Assembly (NCBI RefSeq): GCF_001742145.1
Contig: NZ_CP015749.1
Coordinates: 2,418,001 to 2,482,000 of the forward strand
Direction of reading: 5' to 3'
DNA from: Pectobacterium parmentieri
GTDB lineage: Bacteria > Pseudomonadota > Gammaproteobacteria > Enterobacterales > Enterobacteriaceae
Length of the DNA stretch: 64,000 nucleotides
Position 1 is the stretch's first letter. Each line of letters opens with the position of its first letter. The translations under genes were made by a program, and so were the position numbers. Of this stretch, positions 18,901 to 27,319 are shown piece after piece. The notes under the pieces were generated by a model, which was given only the letters and a program-made list of their open reading frames with translations, was not told the DNA's origin and did no database searches.

Positions 18901-20181
18901 GCCTACGACCACCAAAATAGGTTTGCTCATGACAGGGATCCTTACAGCTTGAGGCTGTGAGTCAGAATCAGGGGAAGAAAGACCGAAAAGCAGCGAGGCA
19001 GGCGGTATCATCTCGCCTTCAGTGGTGCTCTCCATCGCAGCTAGCAAACGTGAGCTGTCGTCAGTGTCGCCATACAGCAGGACACCGCACAGCCGACCGT
19101 CGCGCAGGAGCAGACGACGATAGTGCTGCGTCTGCGGATCAAAAGTGGTGTACACCTCATCATTCGGTGCAACGTTAATATCACCGCCGCTGACTACACC
19201 AATTCCTGTGACTTTCAGCCGCGTCGTCGCCTGTTCACGCTGATAGTCTTGCGGTGTATGTCCAGCAAGGCGCTCAGCCACCAGCGTGGCATGGGCGAAG
19301 CACGGGGCAACCAGCCCGACGATTTCGCCATTGAGCTCACAGCATTCACCGATCGCACTGATATAGGGATCGGCAGTTTGCAGTTGTCCGTCCACCAGCA
19401 CACCACGATTGCAGGGCAAGCCACACTCACGAGCCAACTGGCTGGCAGGGGTCACGCCAGCGGTCACCACCACCAGTCCGGCGGGGATCGTGCGGCCATC
19501 CGCCAGCGCGACCGCCGTTACGCCGTGTGCATCACCGTGCAGCGCAGCAACCTGCACATCCGTCTCACAGGCAATACCGCGTGCGCGCAAGTTGTCGCAC
19601 AGCAAGTCGCTCGCCGTGGCATCCAGTTGGCGCTCCATTAAAATGGGAATGCGATGCAGTAACGTAACGTCAGCACCACGCAGTCTTAGCGCCGCAGCCG
19701 CCTCAATACCGAGCAGACCACCACCAATCACTACCGCAGGAACGGACTGGCGAATCGTCGCCAGCATCAGTTCAACATCATCCAGCGAGCGGAAACCGCA
19801 CACGCCAGCCAGATCGATACCCGGCATCGGTGGCATAAACGGCGTAGAACCGGTCGCCAGCACCAAATGATCGTAATGCATCTGCCGTTGCGTCGTTGTC
19901 ACCTCACGCGCCTGGCGATCGATATGGGTGACCCGTTCACCCAACAGATAACTCACCGGCAGCGCCGCATCATCGTCGATAGCCGCCGGCGTCAGCAGCG
20001 TATCCGTAAACGCTTTTTCGCCGCTCAACACCGGCGACAGCAGGATGCGGTTATAGCTGGCGCGCGGTTCATCACCAATCACGGTGATTCGGTAGCGCGT
20101 CGCGGCCAGTTGCCGCAGCACATCGACAAATCGCGCGCTCGCCATCCCGTTACCAATCACTATCAGATGCGGTTTCATCAT
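15991..20181 (-). CDS. nasB: Continuous NasC-NasB reading frame: nitrate-reductase electron-transfer flavoprotein joined to siroheme nitrite reductase
   Basis: One uninterrupted frame of 1396 residues from ATG 20181. Residues 1-~417 are a NasC-type NADH:FAD oxidoreductase (HLIVIGNGMASARFVDVLRQ, LATGSTPF, VVIGGGLLGIEAA). From Met418 (18930) the sequence is a complete NasB/NirB nitrite reductase: a second FAD/NAD half, BFD [2Fe-2S] cysteines (ICSCHNVSKSDI ... CTKAGTGCGGC), siroheme/[4Fe-4S] ligands (SCVGSTWCRYG and SGCTRECAE) and a C-terminal NirD/Rieske-like fold lacking cluster ligands (ISPLYKKRFKLRDG). In Klebsiella these are two genes. Here no stop separates them, yet AAGGA lies 8 bases before Met418 and an out-of-frame TGA overlaps that ATG. 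Both a fused protein and separately initiated NasB are possible, and a strain-specific frameshift cannot be excluded. NasC passes electrons to NasA; NasB reduces nitrite to ammonium. Confidence 0.9.
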   Translation of the reverse strand: MMKPHLIVIGNGMASARFVDVLRQLAATRYRITVIGDEPRASYNRILLSPVLSGEKAFTDTLLTPAAIDDDAALPVSYLLGERVTHIDRQAREVTTTQRQMHYDHLVLATGSTPFMPPMPGIDLAGVCGFRSLDDVELMLATIRQSVPAVVIGGGLLGIEAAAALRLRGADVTLLHRIPILMERQLDATASDLLCDNLRARGIACETDVQVAALHGDAHGVTAVALADGRTIPAGLVVVTAGVTPASQLARECGLPCNRGVLVDGQLQTADPYISAIGECCELNGEIVGLVAPCFAHATLVAERLAGHTPQDYQREQATTRLKVTGIGVVSGGDINVAPNDEVYTTFDPQTQHYRRLLLRDGRLCGVLLYGDTDDSSRLLAAMESTTEGEMIPPASLLFGLSSPDSDSQPQAVRIPVMSKPILVVVGHGMVGHYFLEQLVERDLHQHYHIVVFGEERHEAYDRVHLSEYFSGRSAASLSLVKDGFFAESGIELRSASEIVAIDRERQCVCDALGRETAYDKLVLATGSYAFVPPIPGNTRPGCLVYRTLDDLDAIAAQAKKATSGVVIGGGLLGLEAANALRQLGLDTHVVEFAPRLMAVQLDDGGASMLRRKIEALGVQIHISKETREITDGEQALHRLCFADGSVLETDLVLFSAGIRPRDKLADSCDLEKGPRGGIVIDDRCQTSDDAIFAIGECALWKGQIFGLVAPGYQMARSVADTLAQRDTPFTGADMSTKLKLLGVEVASIGDAHGRTAGSQSYQWTDGPNEVYKKIVVSADGKHLLGAVLIGDSSDYSTLLQMMLNDMPLPAQPEGLILPARSGDAPKGLGVAALPASAQICSCHNVSKSDISTAVAGGCGELGALKTCTKAGTGCGGCVPLLKQVMEYELTQLGVEVKKDICEHFAYSRQELYHLIRVHEIRSFDSLLERYGHGLGCEVCKPLVGSMLASCWNDYLLQPQHLPLQDTNDRFFANIQKDGTYSVVPRVPAGEITPAGLIAIGQVAQRYNLYTKITGGQRVDLFGARLEQLPAIWRELIDAGFETGHAYGKSLRTVKSCVGSTWCRYGVQDSTGLAIQLEHRYKGLRSPHKVKMAVSGCTRECAEAQSKDIGVIATDKGWNLYVCGNGGMKPRHADLFASDLDTETLLRTIDRVLMFYIRTGDRLQRTSTWMDNLEGGIDYLRQVILEDSLNIGEELDKEMQRVVEAYQCEWQTTLESPERLALFRGFLNSDSPDEAVVMVPERGQIRPAHDEEKVISPAPVVLKPAVHEAEWVQVATLGDIPRHAGMAARLGQQQIALFHLPDSEQQVYALENHEPGSGANVLSRGLIGDVAGEPVVISPLYKKRFKLRDGVSTDDSALYVRAWPVRVENDEIWVCRQPLAVPDSVALADNDMAKAS
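18928..18943 (-). promoter_or_regulatory. Internal ribosome-binding site and ATG of nasB within the fused frame
   Basis: AAGGATCCCTGTCATG (minus strand) puts an AAGGA core 8 bases before ATG 18930. The product from here would be 979 residues, about the size of Klebsiella NasB (~957, from memory). Confidence 0.6.
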
Positions 20182-20197
20182 CGTTATGGCCTCGCTA

Positions 20198-20992
20198 TCA
20201 GGCTGCTTTAGGCTGTTTTTCATAGAGGAAATGCAGCACCTGCTGACGGTAGTGGTGGTAGCGAGGGTCGTCGGCCAGCGCAACGCGTGAACGTGGACGT
20301 TCCAGTTCGACCGTCATAATCTCACCCACCGTCGCCGCCGGGCCGTTGGTCATCATCAGCACGCGATCCGACAGCAGCACCGCTTCGTCTACGTCGTGCG
20401 TAATCAGTACAATCGTGGTCTGCAAACGCTGCTGAATCTCCATCACCGCATCCTGAAGATGCGCACGGGTCAGCGCATCCAACGCGCCAAACGGTTCATC
20501 CATCAGCAGCACTTTCGGCTTCATGGCCAGCGCGCGGGCGATACCCACACGCTGCTTCATCCCGCCGGAAATCTCATTCGGCCGCTTGTTCAACGCATGC
20601 CCCATGTGTACCAGCTCCAGATTGTGGGCAATCCATTCGTGCATCTCATGCTTGTTCATCTGCCCACGAAACACCTGCCGTACCGCTAGCGCGACGTTTT
20701 CGTAGGTGGTCAACCACGGCAGCAGAGAATGGTTCTGAAAAACCACGCCGCGCTCCGGTCCCGGTCCGTCGATTTCGCGGTTGTCGCACAGTAGGCCGCC
20801 GCTGCTCGGCAGCGTCAGACCGGCAATCAGGTTCAATAACGTAGATTTGCCGCATCCGGAGTGACCTATCAGGCTGATCGTCTCTCCGGTGTGAATATCA
20901 AAACTCACCTGATCCAGCGCCAGAAATTCACCGCTAGCGGTATTGAAACGCTGGCTCACCTTTTGCACTTGAATAATCGGTGTTGTACGCAT
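20198..20992 (-). CDS. nasD: Nitrate ABC transporter ATP-binding protein
   Basis: A 264-residue ABC ATPase of the NrtD/SsuB type that powers nitrate/nitrite import. Walker A GHSGCGKST at residues 43-51, Q-loop in VVFQNHSLLPWLT, signature ISGGMKQRVGIARAL, Walker B VLLMDEPFGALD, and the switch histidine in VLITHDVDEA. I place the start at 20992 because AAGGAG, which overlaps the nasE stop (TAAGGAG), sits 6 bases upstream; the longer open frame to 21076 runs inside nasE. It follows nasE directly and precedes the NasC-NasB frame by 16 bases. Confidence 0.94.
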   Translation of the reverse strand: MRTTPIIQVQKVSQRFNTASGEFLALDQVSFDIHTGETISLIGHSGCGKSTLLNLIAGLTLPSSGGLLCDNREIDGPGPERGVVFQNHSLLPWLTTYENVALAVRQVFRGQMNKHEMHEWIAHNLELVHMGHALNKRPNEISGGMKQRVGIARALAMKPKVLLMDEPFGALDALTRAHLQDAVMEIQQRLQTTIVLITHDVDEAVLLSDRVLMMTNGPAATVGEIMTVELERPRSRVALADDPRYHHYRQQVLHFLYEKQPKAA

Positions 20993-21002
20993 CGTCGACT
21001 CC

Positions 21003-21917
21003 TTAGCGGTTGTCATAGCTGAAACGGTTAGCAATCCACACCAGTCCCTGCTCAAGCAGCAGACCAATAACGCCAATGACCACGATGGCGATGATGATGT
21101 TTTCTACATTCAGGTTGTTCCATTCGTTCCAAATCCAGAAGCCGATGCCCACACCGCCAGTCAGCATTTCTGCCGCTACAATCACCAGCCAAGCGACGCC
21201 AATCGACAGGCGCACGCCCGTTAACACGTTAGGCAGCACCGCAGGCAACAGAATTTTGTGCATGATGGTGAATTCGGAGAGCTTCAGGACGCGCGCTACG
21301 TTCAGATAATCCTGTGGGATACGTCGCACGCCTTCGGCAGTATTGAGGATCATCGGCCAGATGGAGCAGATAAAAATGGTCCAACTGGATGCCGGTTCCG
21401 CACGCTGGAACAACAGCAGGCCAATCGGCAACCACGCCAGCGGGCTAACCGGACGCAGCAGCGAAATGATCGGGTTGAGCATGTTGGCCAGAAAGGTAAA
21501 ACGGCCAATCAGGAAGCCAGCGGGAATACCCACCAGCGCCGCCAATCCGAAACCGATACCCACGCGTTGCAGCGAGGCTAATACGTTCCAACCGATGCCC
21601 TGATCGTTCGGCCCTGCGATGTAAAACGGATCGGCGAAGAGGCTGAGCGCCGCAAGCCAGGTCGTCCACGGCGTCGGGAAGTTCTCGCTGTTGAGCGCAG
21701 CAATCTGCCAGACGGCAACCAACAGCCCCAGCCCCAGTACCGCCGGGAAAAGCTGTTGAAACAGCTTACGCAGCAGCGGGCGGTAGGCGAAAACGGGAGT
21801 CGCTGACGCTTTCTCAGGCGTCACTGGTTTGGTTGGCAGCGGCGTAATTTCGGCGCTGTGTACGGTTTTAGGGGCGTTATCCGCGGTAATTGGAATGACC
21901 TGGGCCTGGTTTTTCAT
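21003..21917 (-). CDS. nasE: Nitrate ABC transporter permease
   Basis: A 304-residue inner-membrane permease of the NrtB/SsuC class. Hydrophobic spans follow a polar ~45-residue N-terminal tail, and the EAA loop that docks the ATPase is visible in EGVRRIPQDYLNVARVLKLS. It works with NasF (binding protein) and NasD (ATPase). The second of two tandem ATGs (21917) is preferred because GAGG is 6 bases upstream; a GTG at 21929 opens the frame directly after the nasF stop. Co-transcribed with nasF and nasD. Confidence 0.93.
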   Translation of the reverse strand: MKNQAQVIPITADNAPKTVHSAEITPLPTKPVTPEKASATPVFAYRPLLRKLFQQLFPAVLGLGLLVAVWQIAALNSENFPTPWTTWLAALSLFADPFYIAGPNDQGIGWNVLASLQRVGIGFGLAALVGIPAGFLIGRFTFLANMLNPIISLLRPVSPLAWLPIGLLLFQRAEPASSWTIFICSIWPMILNTAEGVRRIPQDYLNVARVLKLSEFTIMHKILLPAVLPNVLTGVRLSIGVAWLVIVAAEMLTGGVGIGFWIWNEWNNLNVENIIIAIVVIGVIGLLLEQGLVWIANRFSYDNR

Positions 21918-21929
21918 CATCAACCTCAC

Positions 21930-23189
21930 TTATTTCTTCACGCTAAAACTGTTGGCATAACCCGCCGGATCGCTACCATCCCAGCGACGACCATCGATGA
22001 GCACGCTGCTGCGCATATCGCTACCGGGCAACGACACATTTCCCACGGCTTCGGCCGCCTGTTTGTAGATATCAACACGGTTAACCTGCTTCGCGACGGC
22101 CAGGTAGTCCGGATCTTCGGTGAGCAAGCCCCAGCGTTTATGCTGGGTGAGGAACCACATCCCATCGGACAGATACGGGTAGTTCACCGAACCATCGTGG
22201 TAGAAACGCATCGCGTGTTCGTCTTTCCAGCTTTTGCCTAATCCGTTTTCGTACTGACCCAGCATGCGCCCAACGATGGTTTCTTCTTTGGCATTGATGT
22301 AGGCGCGTCCGGCGATCACACCGGCTGTCTCACGGCGGTTGTCGTCAGAAGCATCAATCCAGCGCGAGGCATCAAGAATTGCGGCGGTCAGCGCACGAGC
22401 ACTATTCGGGTTGCCGTTTACCCAGTCGGCACGGGTACCCAGCACTTTTTCCGGGTGATCCGGCCAAATGTCTTGCGAGGTGGCGGCGGTAAAGCCGATT
22501 TTTTCGCTGATGGCACGCTGGTTCCACGGTTCGCCGACGCAATAGCCGACCATGTTGCCAATCTTCATGTTCATCACCATCTGCGGCGGCGGCACCACTA
22601 CGGTGCGCACATCGTTCAACGGATGAATTCCGGCGGATGCCAGCCAGTAGTAGAGCCACATCGCGTGCGTGCCGGTCGGGAAGGTTTGCGCGAAGGTGTA
22701 GGTGCCCGCCGGGCTGGCAGCAACATACTTTTGCAGTGCAGCAAGATCGGTGACGTTGGCTGCGCGCAGTTGGTTCGCCAGCGTAATCCCTTGTCCGTTC
22801 TGGTTGAGCGTCATCAGTGCCGCCATGTTGCTCTGCGACCCGGATAGCCCCATTTGCAGGCCGTACAGTTGACCATACAGAATGTGCGCAGCATCCAATT
22901 CGCCCGATACCAGCTTGTCGCGTACCGCTGCCCAACTGGCTTCTTTGCTGGGAACGATAGTGATACCGTATTTCTTATCGAAACCTTTCACTGCCGCCAT
23001 CACGACCGAGGCGCAGTCCGTTAACGGAATGAACCCAACCCGAATTTCCTTTTTCTCCGGCGCATCGGAACCCGCAGCCCAGGCGCTACTCATTAATCCT
23101 GGCAGCATCAGGCTGCCTCCCAGTGCGGCGCTCCCCAACAGAAATTGGCGGCGAGAGACGGTCATGCTTTTGGTTTTGGAATCACTCAT
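21930..23189 (-). CDS. nasF: Nitrate ABC transporter substrate-binding protein, Tat-exported
   Basis: A 419-residue periplasmic nitrate-binding protein of the NrtA family, first gene of the assimilation operon. It starts with a twin-arginine signal, MTVSRRQFLLGSAALGGSLM, at residues 9-28 followed by an AWA-A cleavage region; the mature part carries the NrtA-like IRVGFIPLTDCASVVMAAVK. The ATG at 23189 has AAGGGTG upstream; the longer frame to 23255 would run into the leader terminator and hide the signal. Cytoplasmic folding before export is implied by the Tat signal. Expression is governed by the sigma-54 promoter at 23359-23374 and the attenuator at 23225-23284. Confidence 0.94.
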   Translation of the reverse strand: MSDSKTKSMTVSRRQFLLGSAALGGSLMLPGLMSSAWAAGSDAPEKKEIRVGFIPLTDCASVVMAAVKGFDKKYGITIVPSKEASWAAVRDKLVSGELDAAHILYGQLYGLQMGLSGSQSNMAALMTLNQNGQGITLANQLRAANVTDLAALQKYVAASPAGTYTFAQTFPTGTHAMWLYYWLASAGIHPLNDVRTVVVPPPQMVMNMKIGNMVGYCVGEPWNQRAISEKIGFTAATSQDIWPDHPEKVLGTRADWVNGNPNSARALTAAILDASRWIDASDDNRRETAGVIAGRAYINAKEETIVGRMLGQYENGLGKSWKDEHAMRFYHDGSVNYPYLSDGMWFLTQHKRWGLLTEDPDYLAVAKQVNRVDIYKQAAEAVGNVSLPGSDMRSSVLIDGRRWDGSDPAGYANSFSVKK

Positions 23190-23224
23190 CAACGACACCC
23201 TTACGCAAAACACCCTTTCAGGCG

Positions 23225-23284
23225 GTAAAAACAAAAACGGCGTCCACAAGCCCATGCAGGATCTGCACGCTTATGGACGCCGTT
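23225..23284 (-). terminator. nasF leader attenuator hairpin
   Basis: On the minus strand AACGGCGTCCA pairs perfectly with TGGACGCCGTT (11 bp), with a nested TGCAG/CTGCA stem, and is followed by TTTTTGTTTTT. It lies between the sigma-54 promoter and the nasF start, as does the factor-independent terminator that NasR overrides in Klebsiella when nitrate or nitrite is present (literature knowledge). Confidence 0.8.
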
Positions 23285-23358
23285 GTCCGATTAACACCTT
23301 CCGCACCGCCGTTGGCCCGAAACGCATTATGAATGTTTGGTTGTTGCTAATGAGTTAA

Positions 23359-23374
23359 AGCAAGGTTTGTGCCA
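23359..23374 (-). promoter_or_regulatory. Sigma-54 promoter of nasF
   Basis: TGGCACAAACCTTGCT on the minus strand matches the -24/-12 consensus TGGCAC-N5-TTGCW exactly. Transcription would begin near 23348, giving a ~160-base leader with the attenuator. It implies NtrC-type nitrogen control; no clear NtrC site was identified. Confidence 0.85.
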
Positions 23375-23399
23375 GCTATCACACTTTTACGTATTCACG

Positions 23400-23931
23400 A
23401 GAGGGATTGTTTAATCGAGAGGTGAATTGAAATTTCGATAACAATATGTAATTTAAGGTTATTATTTCGTGCGCCAGAATATTGCCATTTCTATGCTACG
23501 TCGTAGCACGCGCCCGACACGGGGCGCTCAGCCGCCGCCGCCCCGTGACCCGTGGCTTTTTCGCGAGAAATAACGTCGCTACGCGATACCTTCAGAAAAA
23601 ACAGTCTCTTAACGGACCGTCGTTGACGCGAATACTCGTCCCATAAACGGAACTCGCCCTACGGGCCAGCACACGTGCTGTTCAAAAACGTCTTTAACGT
23701 TTTTGTCCGACGCGGCAACGGCTTTCGCGGCTTCCATGCCGCTCATCCTAAGCCTGTTTTTCCTTCAGCGTTATTTACGCTCATCACAGCACAACAACAG
23801 TGAGAGCCAACCAATATCATTGGCGCACGAAGCCACCACCCACAACCATTGACTGCACGATTTCCTCTTCACAAGACGGCGTCTTGCACCGCCAGCAAGC
23901 AGAACACGCACAGTTCATGTGCATATACCTC
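23400..23931. other. Long nasR-nasF spacer with hairpins
   Basis: About 530 bases lie between the nasF promoter and the nasR stop, with no coding frame I believe. They hold a 9-bp stem CACGGGGCG/CGCCCCGTG (23518-23547), GCTAC-GTC-GTAGC (23495-23507), and CAAAAACGT-N5-ACGTTTTTG (23683-23705). The last could terminate nasR transcripts; upstream activator sites for nasF should lie here as well. Confidence 0.5.
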
Positions 23932-25221
23932 TTAAGGGGTATCCTCGAATACATCTGCCACCGCGAGCATCGCTGTGGCGATTTCAATCAGTTTTTTATT
24001 CTGGCTCATCGCCATGCGGCGCAGGGTTTTGTAAGCCTCTTCTTCGCTTAATCCACGGTGTTGCATCAGCAAGCCCTTCGCACGATCGATCTGTTTTCTT
24101 TCATTCAACGTGGCACGCAGCGCGGCCAATTCGTGATCCTGCTCCTGCAAGCGCCGCGACTGTTGCTGCACCAGCGACAGCAGCGATCGCCCCAACTGTG
24201 GGCTGACGCCATCGCTATGTAGCCAGCCAGGCTGCGCGTTTTGCCCTTCCACGTCATGCCCTGCAATAAATATCGAATAACCTGAATCATCGCTTTCCTG
24301 CTGTGCCATCAACGCTTCAAAATCCGCCTGCTGATCGCTGCACGCCTTCTCCGCCGCCGCAATACGAGTACGGCAACGCTGCATCAGCGTGTTTTCCAGC
24401 TCATCTTCCATCTGCTTCATTTCATCGATGCGTCGCGTGGCAATCGAAAACCAGTGCAGGCTATCCGCTTCCGATAGTTTTTCTATCGGGCTGCGAGTAC
24501 ACACAATGCGGCGCAGACGTTCAAACTCGCTGTCCACCGCGATGGTGCACCAGCGCTGCTGGCTTTCTTCGTCACTAAAATTCAGGAAGGTATCAAAACA
24601 GCGCTCCTGCCGTTCAATTAAATCCAGCAGCTTTTGCCGGGTATCTTCATCGACTCTACCCCTCGCATAGGCCGCCGCACCGACAGCACGCTCCTGCCCC
24701 GCCAGTTCTTTACCCTGCATAAAGCTAAACATGGCAATCAACGCACGGGAAATCCCCGGATCGGCCGCCGTGTCCGACACCTCAAAAACCAGCGCCAATA
24801 GGTTACGGATAATGTCGTTGAAAAACGTCATCGCTTGCGGCTGGGGCAGCAAACGCTGGCGAATCTGCTGGCGCAATGCGGGCAGCAGACTCAGCGCATA
24901 AACCACGCTGGCAACACGGCTGAATAGGCGACTCGCCTGCGACAATTCCGCCGTCATTTTTTCCAACCCGGTCAGATGCGCCATCAAATGCGCCTGCGCT
25001 GCCCGCACGTCTTTTTCACGTAGCACCAGCTCGTCGGCGAAGAACCGTCCATCGGAGCAAAGAAACAGGTTGGCCGTTCCTCGCTCACGCTGCAATAGAT
25101 GCACAAGCTGGCTGATTTTCCCTACCAGCTCACCGCTTTGCAGCAGGTAGCGCAGACTGTTTAGCTCACACTGGCGCGAGGCAAGTAAAAATCGAATTGT
25201 TGTTGAAGGCTCCGCTACCAT
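23932..25221 (-). CDS. nasR: Nitrate/nitrite-responsive transcription antiterminator NasR
   Basis: A 429-residue cytoplasmic regulator. The N-terminal ~300 residues are the all-helical NIT sensor domain (LLQRERGTANLFLCSDGRFF is its typical first helix pair), and the last ~70 residues are an ANTAR RNA-binding domain (LNERKQIDRAKGLLMQHRGL then EEEAYKTLRRMAM). In Klebsiella, NasR binds the nasF leader RNA when nitrate or nitrite occupies the NIT domain and prevents termination (literature knowledge). It sits directly upstream of nasF here, as expected. Start 25221 is supported by AGGAGA 7 bases upstream. A near-consensus sigma-54 promoter precedes it. Confidence 0.94.
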   Translation of the reverse strand: MVAEPSTTIRFLLASRQCELNSLRYLLQSGELVGKISQLVHLLQRERGTANLFLCSDGRFFADELVLREKDVRAAQAHLMAHLTGLEKMTAELSQASRLFSRVASVVYALSLLPALRQQIRQRLLPQPQAMTFFNDIIRNLLALVFEVSDTAADPGISRALIAMFSFMQGKELAGQERAVGAAAYARGRVDEDTRQKLLDLIERQERCFDTFLNFSDEESQQRWCTIAVDSEFERLRRIVCTRSPIEKLSEADSLHWFSIATRRIDEMKQMEDELENTLMQRCRTRIAAAEKACSDQQADFEALMAQQESDDSGYSIFIAGHDVEGQNAQPGWLHSDGVSPQLGRSLLSLVQQQSRRLQEQDHELAALRATLNERKQIDRAKGLLMQHRGLSEEEAYKTLRRMAMSQNKKLIEIATAMLAVADVFEDTP

Positions 25222-25256
25222 CGCTGTCTCTCCTGAAAAAACCACCTTTAGGAATA

Positions 25257-25272
25257 TGCAATTAGTGCGCCA
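25257..25272 (-). promoter_or_regulatory. Probable sigma-54 promoter of nasR
   Basis: TGGCGCACTAATTGCA (minus strand) differs from the -24/-12 consensus at one position. It lies 36 bases from the nasR ATG, giving a short leader. Confidence 0.6.
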
Positions 25273-25510
25273 GTTACATCAGCCCACGGCAGGCAAGCGG
25301 CAAGAGCCAGTTGTACTCACTGTGGCAGCCGCTTTCGTGCACTTTTCACCTTAATTTTTAAACTCCGTTGCTAAACCTTCCCGATCCCAAAAGGTACTCT
25401 CCTCACCGTTACTAAAACGGTTTTATAGCCAAGATACTGACGCTTACCCGGAAACAGAAAGAACCGCAGTAAAAGTCACATCGTAGCTATGCCACAGCCC
25501 ACAGGAGCGC

Positions 25511-27319
25511 ATGAACATGGCGAATTTATCTGAACAAGAAAGCTGGATTGATGGGATTTATCAGCTTGAAACATCGGACCCGGTTGTCGCGGGCCCAGGG
25601 GGAATTTCCAACCGTCAGGCTGAGCAGTTGGCCAGCCGCACGGCTTACCTGAAAAAAATGCAGGAAACGACGGGCGATAATTTGCAAAAGCATCTCGCGG
25701 CCAGCGATCCGCATTCGCAATACGCCCCCAAAAATAGCCCAGCGCTAACGGGAACGCCCACCGCGCCAACCACAGCGCAAACGGCAAATAACACACAGAT
25801 TGCCACTACGGCCTTTGTGAAATCGGCCATTGCTGCATTGGTTAATGGTTCTCCAGCAGCATTGGATACGCTGCAAGAGCTGGCTAAAGCGTTGGGCAAT
25901 GATCCAAGCTTCAGCACAACGGTGCTAAGTGCAATTGCGGAGGTGAAAACAGACGCGACCAATAGGCTGAATGCTCATGCTTCCATCCTCGATGCGCACC
26001 CTCAATATGCCCCAAAAGCGAGTCCAGCATTCACAGGAAAGCCAACCGCCCCGACAGCAGCACCCGGTGCGAATGACACACAACTGGCAACCACAGCCTT
26101 TGTGAAAGCGGCAGTGACGGCGTTGGTCAATGGTTCACCTGCGGCGCTCGATACGCTGCAAGAACTAGCGAATGCGTTGGGAAATGATCCAAACTTCAGC
26201 ACAACCGTACTGAATGCACTGGCTGGGAAGCTGGCAAAAGACCAGAACGGGGCGGATATTCCAGATAAAGCGAGTTTTCTGTCAAGTCTCAAGTACCGTG
26301 GCAGATTAGCCAATGGTGAAACATTCGCGGCGTGTAACAAGAATGGTATTTATCTGGTAGCGATTAGTGACGGACTCTCAGTTACAGATATGCCCACAAA
26401 TATTCGGGGAGATATTCTGTATTCATATGGTTTTTTATTTGTTGAAGAAATCTCGGGGGTCATTAGTCAGACATATTTACCTCATAGGGGACCTATCGCA
26501 ACGCGTCAAAACTGGGATGGCGTTAGCTACTCTCTGGGCTGGAACGTAATGCTGGATGGGATAGACAACAAACCAACTGCAACGGACATTGGCGCGCTTC
26601 CAATCACAGGAGGCGTGCTATCGGGAGGGATTAGATTAAAAGGGGGGAATTTAGATCTCCCAATTAATGATGCTGTTGTTGGAGTATTGCCCGGAGATAG
26701 CTACAGACAGATGTTGTCATTAGCAAGTGATGATACGGTTGTCGTTGGTAACCCTATTAGTTCAATGGTTATTAATACCAAAGACAATCTATATATTCGC
26801 ACTGACTGGGGCCCATGGCATCCCGCATATCACGCAGGGAACTTAACCCCTACCACGATTGGCGCTATGTCAATAAGCGAACTGGCTGGCATCCCACTTC
26901 CGTTCCCCGGCGCTGTCGCCCCCGCAGGCTGGTTGAAATGCAATGGCCAGGCATTTGATAAATCACTGTATCCGATTTTGGCATCCCTCTACCCATCCGG
27001 TGTATTACCAGACCTGCGCGGCGAATTCGTGCGCGGCTGGGATGATGGGCGCGGCGCTGATGCCGGGCGTGCGTTGTTGTCAGCACAAGGAGATGCAATT
27101 AGGAATATTGTTGGGACAATCGGTCAGCTAAACGACCGCGTTAACACAACAGAAACAGCCGGAGTTTTTGATGCTAATAAATACACTGGGGCGCATGCAG
27201 GATTGGCTGGCGGAAACGGAGGCAGAATTGTCACATTTGATGCGTCAAAAATCGTCCCAACAGCAAACGAAAACCGTCCCCGCAATATCGCCTTTAACTA
27301 CATCGTGAGAGCAGCATAA
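25511..27319 (+). CDS. Phage tail fibre protein with collar domain (orphan)
   Basis: A 602-residue tail fibre. Two tandem units of ~80 residues (about 61-142 and 156-236) share QYAPK-SPA-TG-PTAP, ATTAFVK and LVNGSPAALDTLQELA, the shaft-repeat style of P2/Mu-like tail fibres. The middle (~255-430) is more AT-rich and unlike the shaft, probably the variable receptor-binding part. The C-terminal third carries the phage tail-collar motif (PFPGAVAPAGWLKCNGQAFD, LPDLRGEFVRGWDDGRG) and ends with RPRNIAFNYIVRAA. AGGAG lies 3 bases before ATG 25511 and 9 before ATG 25517. Its stop overlaps the assembly-protein gene. No capsid, baseplate, integrase or lysis gene is nearby, so it is a stand-alone module or phage remnant. 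Confidence 0.9.
   Translation: MNMANLSEQESWIDGIYQLETSDPVVAGPGGISNRQAEQLASRTAYLKKMQETTGDNLQKHLAASDPHSQYAPKNSPALTGTPTAPTTAQTANNTQIATTAFVKSAIAALVNGSPAALDTLQELAKALGNDPSFSTTVLSAIAEVKTDATNRLNAHASILDAHPQYAPKASPAFTGKPTAPTAAPGANDTQLATTAFVKAAVTALVNGSPAALDTLQELANALGNDPNFSTTVLNALAGKLAKDQNGADIPDKASFLSSLKYRGRLANGETFAACNKNGIYLVAISDGLSVTDMPTNIRGDILYSYGFLFVEEISGVISQTYLPHRGPIATRQNWDGVSYSLGWNVMLDGIDNKPTATDIGALPITGGVLSGGIRLKGGNLDLPINDAVVGVLPGDSYRQMLSLASDDTVVVGNPISSMVINTKDNLYIRTDWGPWHPAYHAGNLTPTTIGAMSISELAGIPLPFPGAVAPAGWLKCNGQAFDKSLYPILASLYPSGVLPDLRGEFVRGWDDGRGADAGRALLSAQGDAIRNIVGTIGQLNDRVNTTETAGVFDANKYTGAHAGLAGGNGGRIVTFDASKIVPTANENRPRNIAFNYIVRAA

Noticed and set aside
15991..20283. Start of the NasC-NasB frame at 20283
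   Set aside because: It overlaps the end of nasD by ~85 bases; the tandem ATG at 20181 follows GAGG and gives the expected FAD-binding start MMKPHLIVIGNGM.
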